Shown: positions 1 through 6,306 of the stretch, one piece after another
How positions within the stretch are numbered: the stretch's first letter is position 1
Layout of the letters: each line of letters starts with the position of its first letter
Assembly (NCBI GenBank): GCA_946612175.1
Contig: CAMOEO010000067.1
Span: forward strand, 1 to 11,259
DNA: 11,259 nt
From: an uncultured Verrucomicrobiota bacterium
GTDB taxonomy: Bacteria; Verrucomicrobiota; Kiritimatiellia; RFP12; UBA3636
Direction: 5' to 3'
Translations under genes and position numbers: made by a program
The notes under the pieces: generated by a model
Database searches by the model: none
Told to the model about the DNA's origin: nothing
What the model saw: the letters and a program-made list of their open reading frames with translations, nothing else

Positions 1-114
1 GGGAATCGCGAAGCGCGGCTTCTCGGGCTTTCCGAGCGTGCGCAGCTGCGCGTCCCCGGCGAAGCCGGACGCGGCAAGCGCGAGGAGGGGAAGGATGAGG
101 AACGGTCTTTTCAT
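1..114 (-). CDS. Exported protein of unknown function, N-terminal 38 codons only
   Basis: Only the first 38 codons lie in the window; the gene runs off the left edge. The protein starts MKRPFLILPLLALAASGFAG, a clear Sec-type signal peptide: two basic residues, a hydrophobic core of about 14 residues, and a likely cleavage site after the SGFA or SGFAG stretch. The mature part seen so far (DAQLRTLGKPEKPRF) is too short to assign to a family. The ATG is 21 nt after the stop of the GH35-like gene on the same strand, and no separate promoter is seen between them, so it is probably the next gene of the same transcript. No Shine-Dalgarno sequence is visible. In this setting a secreted glycosidase, sulfatase or binding protein would be unsurprising, but nothing in the sequence shows it. 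Confidence 0.7.
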   Translation of the reverse strand, partial: MKRPFLILPLLALAASGFAGDAQLRTLGKPEKPRFAIP

Positions 115-135
115 GGAGAGTTTGGCCGGTGTGGA

Positions 136-1691
136 TCAAGGGGAGGGATTGGACGGAAAATCGACGACGGCGACCTGCATCGCGGCGAGGGAGAGGTTGC
201 GCTCGCAGGCGGGCGCGCCGTCGCGGAAGAGCGTGAGGCGGGTCTTCTGCGGGCTCGCGTGGAGGTTGGAGACGAAGACGGTCGAGCGTCCGTCCGGATG
301 GCGGTGCGTCTCGACGAGGACGTTGCGGTTCGACGAGCGGGCGACGGGCTCCGCGCCGAGCCGCGCGAGGATGCGCTCGAGCATATCCGCCTGCTGGAAA
401 AGCGAGTAGGTGAACTCAGCGCCGAAGACGCAGACCTCCCCCGTCCCGCCCTTCTGCCACCATCCGCAGACGCCGCCCGCGCGGGCGTTCGTCATCGGCG
501 AGTCGGCGCCGGGCGGCGGGGCGTCCACGACGAGGTGCGGCGTGCCGCAGCCGAAGACGCGGACGCCGTCCACGACGATCGGCGACGGCGGCGTCTCGAT
601 GCGGCGGCGCTCCGGGAGGCGGAGGAAGTCGCGCAGGACCGTGCAGGGGCGCAGGTCCTGGTCGAGCGAGGGCGCCCACGGCGCGAGGAAGAGCCGCCCG
701 CCCGCCTCGAGGAAGGCGACGACGGCGCGCTGCGCCGCCTCGGACATCGTCGCCGGCGCGGGCAGGAGGAGGGGCCTCCGCGGATCGAGCGCGCCCTCGC
801 GCAGTTCGGTCCACGCGCCGAGATACGGCGTCGCGGCGAGCGCGGGGAAGAGCCCCTTCCTGGCGAACTCCATCGCGCGGGCGCCGGAGAGCCCGCCCTC
901 GTCCCCGGGGGGTGCCCAGCCGCCGAGGCGCAGGGCGTCCCACTCGAAGCCGACCTGGACGGACGCGACGCGCTCCGCCTCTAGCAGGTCGCGGCGCTCC
1001 GCGACGAAGCGTCCGAAATCGGCGACGGCGCCGTAGGTCTCGTTGAGCGAGCCGTCCGCGCGGACGGGGGCGTTGTAGTCGTAGAGGTCCGACGACTGTC
1101 CGGTGCCCTCAAAGTTCGGGCCGCCGGTGAAGACGTAGACGTTGATCCCCTTCGCGCCGGCGGCGAGGTGGGTCATGTAATAGGCGAGCAGATCCTCGCG
1201 CAGGATCGGCGGGACGTCGGACGGCGAGCCGCCGGGAATCTCCATCCCGACGGCCGGCCAGCCCAGCGCGCGGACCCAGTCCACGTTGCAGCGCGTCTGG
1301 TTCGCGACGGCGGCCGTGGGATTCTCGGCGGGCCACGCGGGGCCGAGCGAGTAGTACTGGTCGTAGCCGAGAAGGAAGTCCGGGCCGAGCGCGTCGCGCG
1401 CGCCCTCGAAGAGCGGGAGCAGGTCGCGCGAGCCGCAGTTGTGGCAGGTCGGCGTCGGGACGCCGTCCTCGCGCAGCCATGACTGGAGCGTCGAGAGGTA
1501 GTCGAGCAGCTGCTCGCGGTAGCAGCGGAAGAAGTCGCGGTGGCGACGAAGTTGCCGCCCGCCTCCTTCCAAAGCCGCATCCGGCGGCGCCAGTCCGCGG
1601 CCGGAACGCGGAAGTAGTGCATCTCGCCGGACCAGAGGAACTCGCGGCGTCCGTCGAAGAGCAGGCTGCGGGAATCGAAGGAGAGCTTCAT
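136..1691 (-). pseudogene. GH35-type beta-galactosidase-like gene, disrupted by an internal deletion and frameshift
   Basis: The product resembles glycoside hydrolase family 35 enzymes, which remove terminal beta-galactose and related residues. The first 51 codons (ATG at 1691) give a typical GH35 start: FLWSGEMHYFRVP, then a WKEAGGNFV strand. At about 1531-1545 this frame becomes meaningless, and a different frame carries the rest to the stop at 136. That part includes LREDGVPTP, ALGWPAVGMEIPGG (probable nucleophile region) and YVFTGGPNFEGTG followed by DLYDYNAPVRADGS, matching the end of the GH35 barrel, then a C-terminal domain ending VAVVDFPSNPSP. The part between, including the usual HEP and NEN/NEY blocks with the acid/base glutamate, is absent; from family layout I estimate 100 or more residues lost. 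The start is 6 nt after the isomerase stop, with a possible GGAG 9 nt upstream. It may be a true pseudogene or an assembly collapse. Confidence 0.8.
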
Positions 1692-1697
1692 CGGCGG

Positions 1698-3170
1698 CTA
1701 CTCCGTGACGACAACCGTCTCGATGCCGAGGGCACGGCCGAGCTTGCGCAGCTCGGCGGCATGGTGGCCGACGCCGAGCGCGAAATGGTGCGTGGGGCCT
1801 TCGAGCGACCAGCGGCGCAGGAAGGTGCGGACGTCCGGCGGGAAGCGGCCGTGCGTGTTCGTGTTGCCCGTCGCGGGGATCGGGCCGGCGAGGGACTCGC
1901 CCTCCGCGACGATGAACTTGAATGCGCCGTCGGCCTTGACGCCGATCGACATCATCGTGATCGGCCCCTCCTTGATGCTGAACTCGACGCCCGCGCCGCT
2001 GCCGGGCTTGCCGTGGTACTTCTTGAGCGAGCGCAGGACGGGCTTGCGCGCGGCGATGTTCAGGTGGTGCGGGCCGTCGTGGCCGACGAGCACCGTCCCG
2101 CGTCCGAAGTCGATCGGGTGGAACTCGGCGAACGAGCCTCCGATCTCCAAGCGGTCGAAGACCATCATCGCGACGCAGTTCTTGAGGTCGAACTCGCCGC
2201 ACATCGGGAATCCCGCGGCGGTGAGGAGCGAATTGCCGACGATGAAGTTCGTGACGAGCTCGCGCGTCTCCGTGCCGGGCTGCCCCTCGTAGTAGTAGGC
2301 GAAGCCGTCGAGCGCGCGCTTCTCGACGAAGCCCTCCAGCGCCACCGCCGCGCGCGCGGCGACGTCGAGGTCGTGCTCCGTGAGCTTCTCCGTCCACGGG
2401 TCGCTCACGGGATCCGGCGTGTCGAAGAACGCGAGAATGCGCTCCTTCATCGCCGCGACGGCGGCGGGGTCCGGCGCGCGGTAGAGCGGAAGGATCTCGT
2501 CCGGCTCGCACAGCGCCACGTGGCAGCCGAAGGCGCGCGTCACGGCGGTCGGGTCGACCTGCATGTCGTACATCGCCTCGAGCGCGTGACCCATGAGGCC
2601 GATGCGCGCGCGGCGCAGGTCGTGCAGCGCGTGGGCGACGGCGCACCACTGCCGGATCTGTTCGTCCGCGGCCCCGTCGCCCTCGAGCCGGCCGATGATC
2701 GCGTCCGCGACAGGGCGGCCGAGCCGTACGGCGACGCCGGTGAACTCCGGCACGGCGCAGAGGTCGTCGTTGAGGAGCTGGCGGTAGATCGTCGCGTGCT
2801 CGTAGTCGAGGCGCTCGTCCGGCTGCAGCGCGACGAGGACAACCGGGCACGAAAGCTCGCGCACGAACGGCGCGAAGGTCGAGCTCGTCGCGTAGGTGAC
2901 CATGTCGACGAAGAGCAGGTCGAGGTCGGCCGCCTTCATCGCCGGGACCATCGCCGCAGCGTGCTGCGGGTTGTCCGCCATGCCGAAGCGCGAGATGGAG
3001 ACCGAGAGGCCGTCCAGCTTGCGGACGAAGGCGTCCTCCTTGCGATTCATGTCGTCGAGGAGGCCGGGGCACTGGGCCCAGTAGGTGTCGAGGCCGACGC
3101 TCACGACGCCGACGTTCGCGGCGAGGGGGCGGCGGCGGTCGACGCGAAGGAGGTCCGGCGGTTCTCTCAT
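1698..3170 (-). CDS. L-arabinose/L-fucose isomerase family protein
   Basis: A 490-residue cytoplasmic enzyme that probably interconverts an aldose and a ketose using a divalent metal. The C-terminal half carries the pattern of L-arabinose isomerases. Candidate metal ligands, by analogy with AraA, are E326 in MCGEFDL, E349 in GGSFAEF, H364 in VGHDGPHH and H469/H470 in GVGHHAAE near the C-terminus; KKYHGKPGSGAGVEF and EGPITMMSIG are also family-like. The N-terminal half (about 18-230) looks like the substrate-recognition domain, with a conserved-looking LLFVDMVTYATSSTF. The ATG overlaps the stop of the preceding secreted-protein gene (ATGA at 3167-3170), so translation is probably coupled; no Shine-Dalgarno is evident. 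The GH35-like gene begins 6 nt after its stop, suggesting that it handles a sugar released by that operon. The sequence does not fix the substrate (arabinose, fucose or a related sugar), so I give no gene symbol. Confidence 0.85.
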   Translation of the reverse strand: MREPPDLLRVDRRRPLAANVGVVSVGLDTYWAQCPGLLDDMNRKEDAFVRKLDGLSVSISRFGMADNPQHAAAMVPAMKAADLDLLFVDMVTYATSSTFAPFVRELSCPVVLVALQPDERLDYEHATIYRQLLNDDLCAVPEFTGVAVRLGRPVADAIIGRLEGDGAADEQIRQWCAVAHALHDLRRARIGLMGHALEAMYDMQVDPTAVTRAFGCHVALCEPDEILPLYRAPDPAAVAAMKERILAFFDTPDPVSDPWTEKLTEHDLDVAARAAVALEGFVEKRALDGFAYYYEGQPGTETRELVTNFIVGNSLLTAAGFPMCGEFDLKNCVAMMVFDRLEIGGSFAEFHPIDFGRGTVLVGHDGPHHLNIAARKPVLRSLKKYHGKPGSGAGVEFSIKEGPITMMSIGVKADGAFKFIVAEGESLAGPIPATGNTNTHGRFPPDVRTFLRRWSLEGPTHHFALGVGHHAAELRKLGRALGIETVVVTE

Positions 3171-3931
3171 GGCTGGTCCGGAACGGGCGTTGCGGGAGGG
3201 GCGTCGGGCTTCGGCGGACGCGGCTTGAAGATGCCGAGCTCGACGAGCTCCTGGCGCGGGCGCAGGCGGATGTGGTCGAGGCCGACCTCGCGGGCGACGA
3301 CCATGAACGAGTTGGCGTTCAGCGGATGGAAGTTGTGGGAAAGGCAATCGTCCAGCGACTCGGGCGTGGGGCTGTACCGCATCACCGCCTCGCGCTCCGG
3401 GCGATACGCCGCGCCGCAGCACGCGCCGAGCGCCTGGTAGACGCGCTTGCCCATGCGGTCGTTCACGACGGCGGCGTCCCCGCCGCCGCGCTTCACCCAG
3501 CCGGCGTCCATGACGACCCAGTGCTCGTAGGGCGAGGCGAGGACGGGGGGAAGATCCTCCCCCTCGGCGAGGACCACCAGGATCTTCGCGTCGGGGAACA
3601 GGTCGAAGAGTCCGAGCGCGAAGTCGCGCCCGGGCCGCACCGGGGCCGGGTTCTTTTCCTCCAAAGACACCGCCTTCACGCCGACCATGAGCGAGCGCTG
3701 CATCGCGGCGGCCTGCTCCCCGAGCCACGCCGGATCGACGGCGCCGTTCACGTTCACGAGCGCGACGAAGTTGCTCGGCGCCGTGAACGCCTCGGGCGGA
3801 AGCGCCCGACGGGCGGGACGCGCGGCGGGCGCTGCGGCCTCCGCGGCGGCGGGGACGGCGGAAGGAACGTCGGCCGCCTGCGCGACGAACGCGGCGGCGA
3901 CAAGGAGAGGAAGAAGGGAATGGGCTTGCAT
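3167..3931 (-). CDS. Secreted protein of unknown function, possible inactive archaemetzincin-like fold
   Basis: A 254-residue protein starting MQAHSLLPLLVAAAFVAQA, a signal peptide with probable cleavage before ADVPS. An Ala/Pro-rich linker follows (about 20-46), then a globular domain (about 50-235). I do not recognise the family firmly. Residues 164-195 (VYQALGACCGAAYRPE, then AVMRYSPTPESLDD) line up by eye with the archaemetzincin pattern HELGHxxGLxHC...CVMxFSNxxxxxD, but the zinc-binding His and the catalytic Glu would all be replaced (QALGA). If related, it is not a zinc protease. An ATG at 3943 would add MLPS, but it overlaps a good -10 box (TATGCT) that ends 7 nt before the ATG at 3931, so I chose 3931. 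The stop overlaps the isomerase start (ATGA). Its position between regulator and isomerase suggests a role in the same carbohydrate locus. Confidence 0.75.
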   Translation of the reverse strand: MQAHSLLPLLVAAAFVAQAADVPSAVPAAAEAAAPAARPARRALPPEAFTAPSNFVALVNVNGAVDPAWLGEQAAAMQRSLMVGVKAVSLEEKNPAPVRPGRDFALGLFDLFPDAKILVVLAEGEDLPPVLASPYEHWVVMDAGWVKRGGGDAAVVNDRMGKRVYQALGACCGAAYRPEREAVMRYSPTPESLDDCLSHNFHPLNANSFMVVAREVGLDHIRLRPRQELVELGIFKPRPPKPDAPPATPVPDQP

Positions 3932-3938
3932 GGACGGA

Positions 3939-3968
3939 AGCATAGCATAGCGTCCGTTCGCCGCGCAA
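3939..3968 (-). promoter_or_regulatory. Promoter of the secreted-protein/isomerase/GH35 operon
   Basis: Read on the minus strand: -35 TTGCGC (3968-3963), 18 bp, then an extended -10 TGC-TATGCT (-10 at 3944-3939). Seven bases (TCCGTCC) separate the -10 from the ATG at 3931, so the transcript would start at or within a base of the start codon. The -35 overlaps one arm of the inverted repeat at 3959-3981. Confidence 0.45.
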
Positions 3969-3981
3969 GAACCCCGCGGCG
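3959..3981 (-). terminator. Perfect 7-bp inverted repeat between regulator and operon
   Basis: CGCCGCG and CGCGGCG flank a 9-nt loop in the 64-bp gap after the AraC-type gene. There is no T-run after it, so it is at best a weak terminator; its overlap with the -35 of the next promoter would also fit an operator. The function is unproven. Confidence 0.3.
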
Positions 3982-4007
3982 ACGGGCGCACGCCGCAAGA
4001 CCGGGGG

Positions 4008-4856
4008 TCATTCCCTCCACTGGCTGCGGAAGGCGCGGGGGGACAGCCCCTCGACGCGGCGGAAGAGCCGGGCAAAATAGTTCGGGTCCGGAACGCCCAC
4101 GGCGGCACCGACGGCCTCGACCGTGTCGTCGGTGAAGCGCAGCAGGCGCTTGGCGCGGCCGATCCGCGCCTGCGCGACCGCCCGGCTCGGCGGCATGCCG
4201 TAGCGGGCGCTGAACTCGCGCGAGAGCGTGAACTTGTTGAGGTGCGCCACCGCCGCGAGGCGGTCGAGCGAGATCTCCTCCGCGCAGTGCTCCTCGATCC
4301 ATTCGCGCACCGTAGCGAGCCGTTCCGCGCGGCGGTCGGGCTCCGCCCCGACCGCGTCCTCCATGAGCAGCGTGCACAGCGACGCGAGCCCCTCGTTCGC
4401 GCGGAAATCGCGCACCGGATCGCCCGACGACACCGCCTTCCACACGGCCTCCCATGCGCGCCGGTAGCGCTCCGGCGCCGTCGCGCGGAGGACCGGCCCG
4501 CCGGCGCGCTCGCGCCACCGCGCGTGGAACGCCGCCGCGCCGGGGCCGTCGAAGTGGATCCACTTGAGCCGCCACGGCGGCTCGCCCGTCGCGTGCCCGC
4601 AGCCCCGGCGGCAGTCCAGCAGCGCGCATTCGCCGGCGCGCAGCGGACGCTCCCCGACCCCCTCCCGGATCGTTCCCTCCCCCCACTCGACAAACAGGAA
4701 CAGAAACGAAGGAAAGCCCGCCCGGCGGCTCTCCAGCGGCCGCGACGGCGCGAGCTCGCCGATCTCCTGTACGTGAAGGAGAGAAGCGCGGGCAAAATCG
4801 TCCGGCGTGCAGAGCTTCCGGCGAGAGGCGGGATCCTGAGATGGAGTGGATTTCAT
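4008..4856 (-). CDS. AraC-family transcriptional regulator
   Basis: A 282-residue DNA-binding regulator. The N-terminal part (about 35-110) looks like a cupin-type sensing domain: FPSFLFLFVEWGEGTIREG, then LRAGECALLDCRRGCGH and WRLKWIHFDGPGAAAF. The C-terminal 100 residues contain the two helix-turn-helix units of AraC/XylS proteins: SLDRLAAVAHLNKFTLSREF (about 197-216) and VEAVGAAVGVPDPNYFARLF (about 246-265), followed by the family ending GLSPRAFR (270-277). It is the first gene of a minus-strand run with a secreted protein, a sugar isomerase and a GH35-like gene, so it probably senses a sugar and activates that locus. A TTG at 4892 is also in frame, but it lies in the promoter -35; the ATG at 4856 sits 7 nt after a -10 box and is preferred. 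It is transcribed divergently from the fucose synthase gene. Confidence 0.9.
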   Translation of the reverse strand: MKSTPSQDPASRRKLCTPDDFARASLLHVQEIGELAPSRPLESRRAGFPSFLFLFVEWGEGTIREGVGERPLRAGECALLDCRRGCGHATGEPPWRLKWIHFDGPGAAAFHARWRERAGGPVLRATAPERYRRAWEAVWKAVSSGDPVRDFRANEGLASLCTLLMEDAVGAEPDRRAERLATVREWIEEHCAEEISLDRLAAVAHLNKFTLSREFSARYGMPPSRAVAQARIGRAKRLLRFTDDTVEAVGAAVGVPDPNYFARLFRRVEGLSPRAFRSQWRE

Positions 4857-4863
4857 GGGCGGA

Positions 4864-4892
4864 AGACTACCATTTTCGATAATCAAGAGCAA
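4864..4892 (-). promoter_or_regulatory. Promoter of the AraC-type regulator, apparently leaderless
   Basis: Read on the minus strand: -35 TTGCTC (4892-4887), 17 bp, then extended -10 TGG-TAGTCT (-10 at 4869-4864). Seven bases (TCCGCCC) separate it from the ATG at 4856. No Shine-Dalgarno could fit in such a transcript. It lies back to back with the fucose synthase promoter, with 35 bp between the two -35 boxes, so shared regulation is possible. Confidence 0.5.
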
Positions 4893-4927
4893 GTCAAAAT
4901 CGTGCTAGAAAAGGTCAACGGCGTCCC

Positions 4928-4956
4928 TTCCGGAGGCCTGCGCGGTCTGGTAGACT
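4928..4956 (+). promoter_or_regulatory. Candidate promoter of the GDP-fucose synthase gene
   Basis: -35 TTCCGG (4928-4933), 17 bp, extended -10 TGG-TAGACT (4951-4956). Compared with the glmS promoter the -10 differs at one base and the -35 is poorer. Transcription from here would start near 4963 and carry the hairpin repeats and the nonamer array as a leader of about 290 nt. Confidence 0.4.
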
Positions 4957-4978
4957 CCGCGGCCATTCCGACCGGTGC

Positions 4979-5112
4979 GGTGCGCCCGAGCTCCGCGGGG
5001 CCCCCGCCCCGCTCGCCGGGCGCTCAGGACCAGCAAGGCGACTCCGGTGCGCCCGAGCTCCGCGGGGCCCCCACCCCGCTCGCCGGGCGCTCAGGACCAG
5101 CAAGCCGATTCC
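4979..5112 (+). repeat. Two tandem 67-bp copies of a GC-rich hairpin module
   Basis: Copy 1 is 4979-5045 and copy 2 is 5046-5112; I count three mismatches between them. Each begins GGTGCGCCCGAGCTCC and contains the tail GCTCAGGACCAGCAAG. Each can fold: in copy 1 an outer 7-bp stem GCGCCCG/CGGGCGC (4982-4988 with 5017-5023) and an inner stem GCGGGG/CCCCGC (4995-5000 with 5007-5012) over a C-rich loop, separated by an internal loop. A third copy lies at 8150-8201. Copy 2 runs directly into the nonamer array. The module resembles a REP-like palindromic element, but no transposase or RAYT gene is present here. Confidence 0.85.
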
Positions 5113-5233
5113 GACCATCGCAACCATTCCGACCATCGCAACCATCCCGACCATCGCAACCATTTCGACCATCGCAACCATTCCGACCATCGCAACCATC
5201 CCGACCATCGCAACCATCCCGACCACCTCGACC
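5108..5233 (+). repeat. Tandem array of 18-nt units (14 nonamers) before the fucose synthase gene
   Basis: Seven 18-nt units of ATTCCGACCATCGCAACC in perfect phase; the last is degenerate. Each unit is two related 9-nt halves, giving 14 nonamers over 126 nt. Variation is mostly at ATTCC/ATCCC/ATTTC. The top strand is poor in G, so as RNA it should be largely unstructured. After the array come 20 nt (with a run of eight A) and then the ATG at 5254. The frame through the array happens to be open to the gene and would read DHRNH-type repeats, which I do not think are translated. Confidence 0.9.
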
Positions 5234-5253
5234 ATCCAGCCCCCAAAAAAAAC

Positions 5254-6195
5254 ATGGAACCAAACGCCAAAATCTACGTCGCCGGCCATCGCGGAATGGT
5301 CGGATCCGCCATCATCCGCGCGCTGAAGCGCCGCGGCTTCGAGAACATCGTCGTCCGCTCGCACGCGGAACTCGACCTGCGCGACCAGCGCGCGACGGAC
5401 GCCTTCTTCGCGGAGGAGAAGCCGGACTACGTATTCCTCGCCGCGTCGAAGGTCGGCGGCATCGCCGCCAACGCCGCCGCGCCAGCGGACTTCCTCTACG
5501 ACAACGCGATGCTGGAGATGAACGCGATCCACGCCGCGTGGAAGAACGGCTGCCGGAAGCTGCTTTTCCTCGGCTCGTCGTGCATCTACCCGAAGTTCGC
5601 GCCGCAGCCGATGCCGGAGTCGTGCCTGCTCACGAGTGCGCTCGAGCCCACCAACGAGGGCTACGCGCTCGCGAAGATCGCGGGCCTCAAGTACTGCGCC
5701 TACCTCAACCGCCAGCACGGCGCGGACTACGTCTCGGTGATGCCGACGAACCTCTACGGCCCGAACGACAACTACCATCCGGAGCACAGCCACGTCCTGC
5801 CCGCGCTGATCCGCCGCTTCCACGAGGCGAAGGAGGCGAAGACGCCCTTCGTGACCTGCTGGGGCGACGGCTCCCCGCTGCGCGAGTTCCTCTACGTGGA
5901 CGACCTTGCGGAGCTCTGCCTGCTCGTGATGGAGCGCTACCACGGCGACGATCCGATCAACGCCGGGTCCGGCCGCGAGCTCACGATCAAGGAGGTCGCG
6001 GAGCTCGTCGCGAAGACGGTCGGCTACGAAGGCGAGATCCGCTGGGACGCGTCCCGCCCGAACGGCACGCCCCGCAAGCTCCTCGACATCTCCCGCTCCG
6101 TTGCCCTCGGCTGGACCCCGAAGACCTCCCTCGAAGACGGCCTCAAGCTCGCCTACGACGACTTCCTCCACAACCCGATGCGCGTGGAGCGGTAA
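5254..6195 (+). CDS. fcl: GDP-L-fucose synthase
   Basis: A 313-residue cytoplasmic enzyme of the extended short-chain dehydrogenase/reductase family. It converts GDP-4-keto-6-deoxymannose to GDP-L-fucose with NADPH (3,5-epimerisation and 4-reduction). Visible signatures are the Rossmann motif GHRGMVGSA (11-19), FLAASKVGGI (61-70), GSSCIYP (107-113), with S108/S109 and C110, the catalytic YALAK (Y137, K141), MPTNLYGPND (163-172) with the following HSHVLPALIRRF, and WGDGSPLREFLYVDDLA (203-219). The length is normal for the family (about 310-320). The ATG follows an A-rich stretch rather than a Shine-Dalgarno. The frame is open upstream to a GTG at 4975 through the repeat array, but family alignment starts at MEPNAKIYVAG. 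The preceding enzyme, GDP-mannose 4,6-dehydratase, is not in the window. It has its own promoter and belongs with glmS and ugd as a surface-sugar gene. Confidence 0.95.
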   Translation: MEPNAKIYVAGHRGMVGSAIIRALKRRGFENIVVRSHAELDLRDQRATDAFFAEEKPDYVFLAASKVGGIAANAAAPADFLYDNAMLEMNAIHAAWKNGCRKLLFLGSSCIYPKFAPQPMPESCLLTSALEPTNEGYALAKIAGLKYCAYLNRQHGADYVSVMPTNLYGPNDNYHPEHSHVLPALIRRFHEAKEAKTPFVTCWGDGSPLREFLYVDDLAELCLLVMERYHGDDPINAGSGRELTIKEVAELVAKTVGYEGEIRWDASRPNGTPRKLLDISRSVALGWTPKTSLEDGLKLAYDDFLHNPMRVER

Positions 6196-6202
6196 CTCGC
6201 CG

Positions 6203-6231
6203 TTGCCGCAGTCGGTGCCTTCTGGTAGAAT
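6203..6231 (+). promoter_or_regulatory. Promoter of glmS
   Basis: -35 TTGCCG (6203-6208), 17 bp, extended -10 TGG-TAGAAT (6226-6231), placed just after the fucose synthase stop (6193-6195). It predicts a leader of about 70 nt before the ATG at 6307. That leader has no Shine-Dalgarno, and is too short for a glmS ribozyme. Confidence 0.55.
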
Positions 6232-6267
6232 CCGCTGCGTCTTCCGACCCCTTCCTCCAGCCCGCGG

Positions 6268-6291
6268 CTCGCCGGGGCATCGAACCCTTCC
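6268..6291 (+). repeat. Possible decayed copy of the hairpin module in the glmS leader
   Basis: CTCGCCGGG, then CATCGAACCCTTCC, matches the third hairpin copy and its flank (CTCGCCGGG at 8181-8189 and CCGAACCCTTTCC at about 8202-8214) if about 12 bases of the tail are deleted. A nonamer-like CTTCCGACC also occurs at 6241-6249. The match is short and could be chance in GC-rich DNA. Confidence 0.3.
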
Positions 6292-6306
6292 CTCCACCCG
6301 AATACC

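Noticed and set aside
136..3072. A single 978-codon minus-strand protein joining the GH35 part to upstream sequence
   Set aside because: Upstream of about 1545 this frame is a shadow of the isomerase gene; only the downstream part is GH35-like. It is a by-product of the frameshift.
1479..3440. A 653-codon plus-strand open frame opposite the isomerase gene
   Set aside because: It is rich in Arg, Ala and Glu with no recognisable motif and is fully opposed to a convincing isomerase.
4979..5233. CRISPR array
   Set aside because: Units are contiguous 9- or 18-mers with no unique spacers, and no cas genes are present.
4979..5233. Insertion sequence or transposon
   Set aside because: No transposase, no flanking inverted repeats with target duplication, and the region has no coding gene; a REP-like or leader element fits better.
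6232..6306. glmS ribozyme or riboswitch before glmS
   Set aside because: The predicted leader is only about 70 nt and shows none of the expected core; the known ribozyme is much longer and found mainly in Firmicutes.
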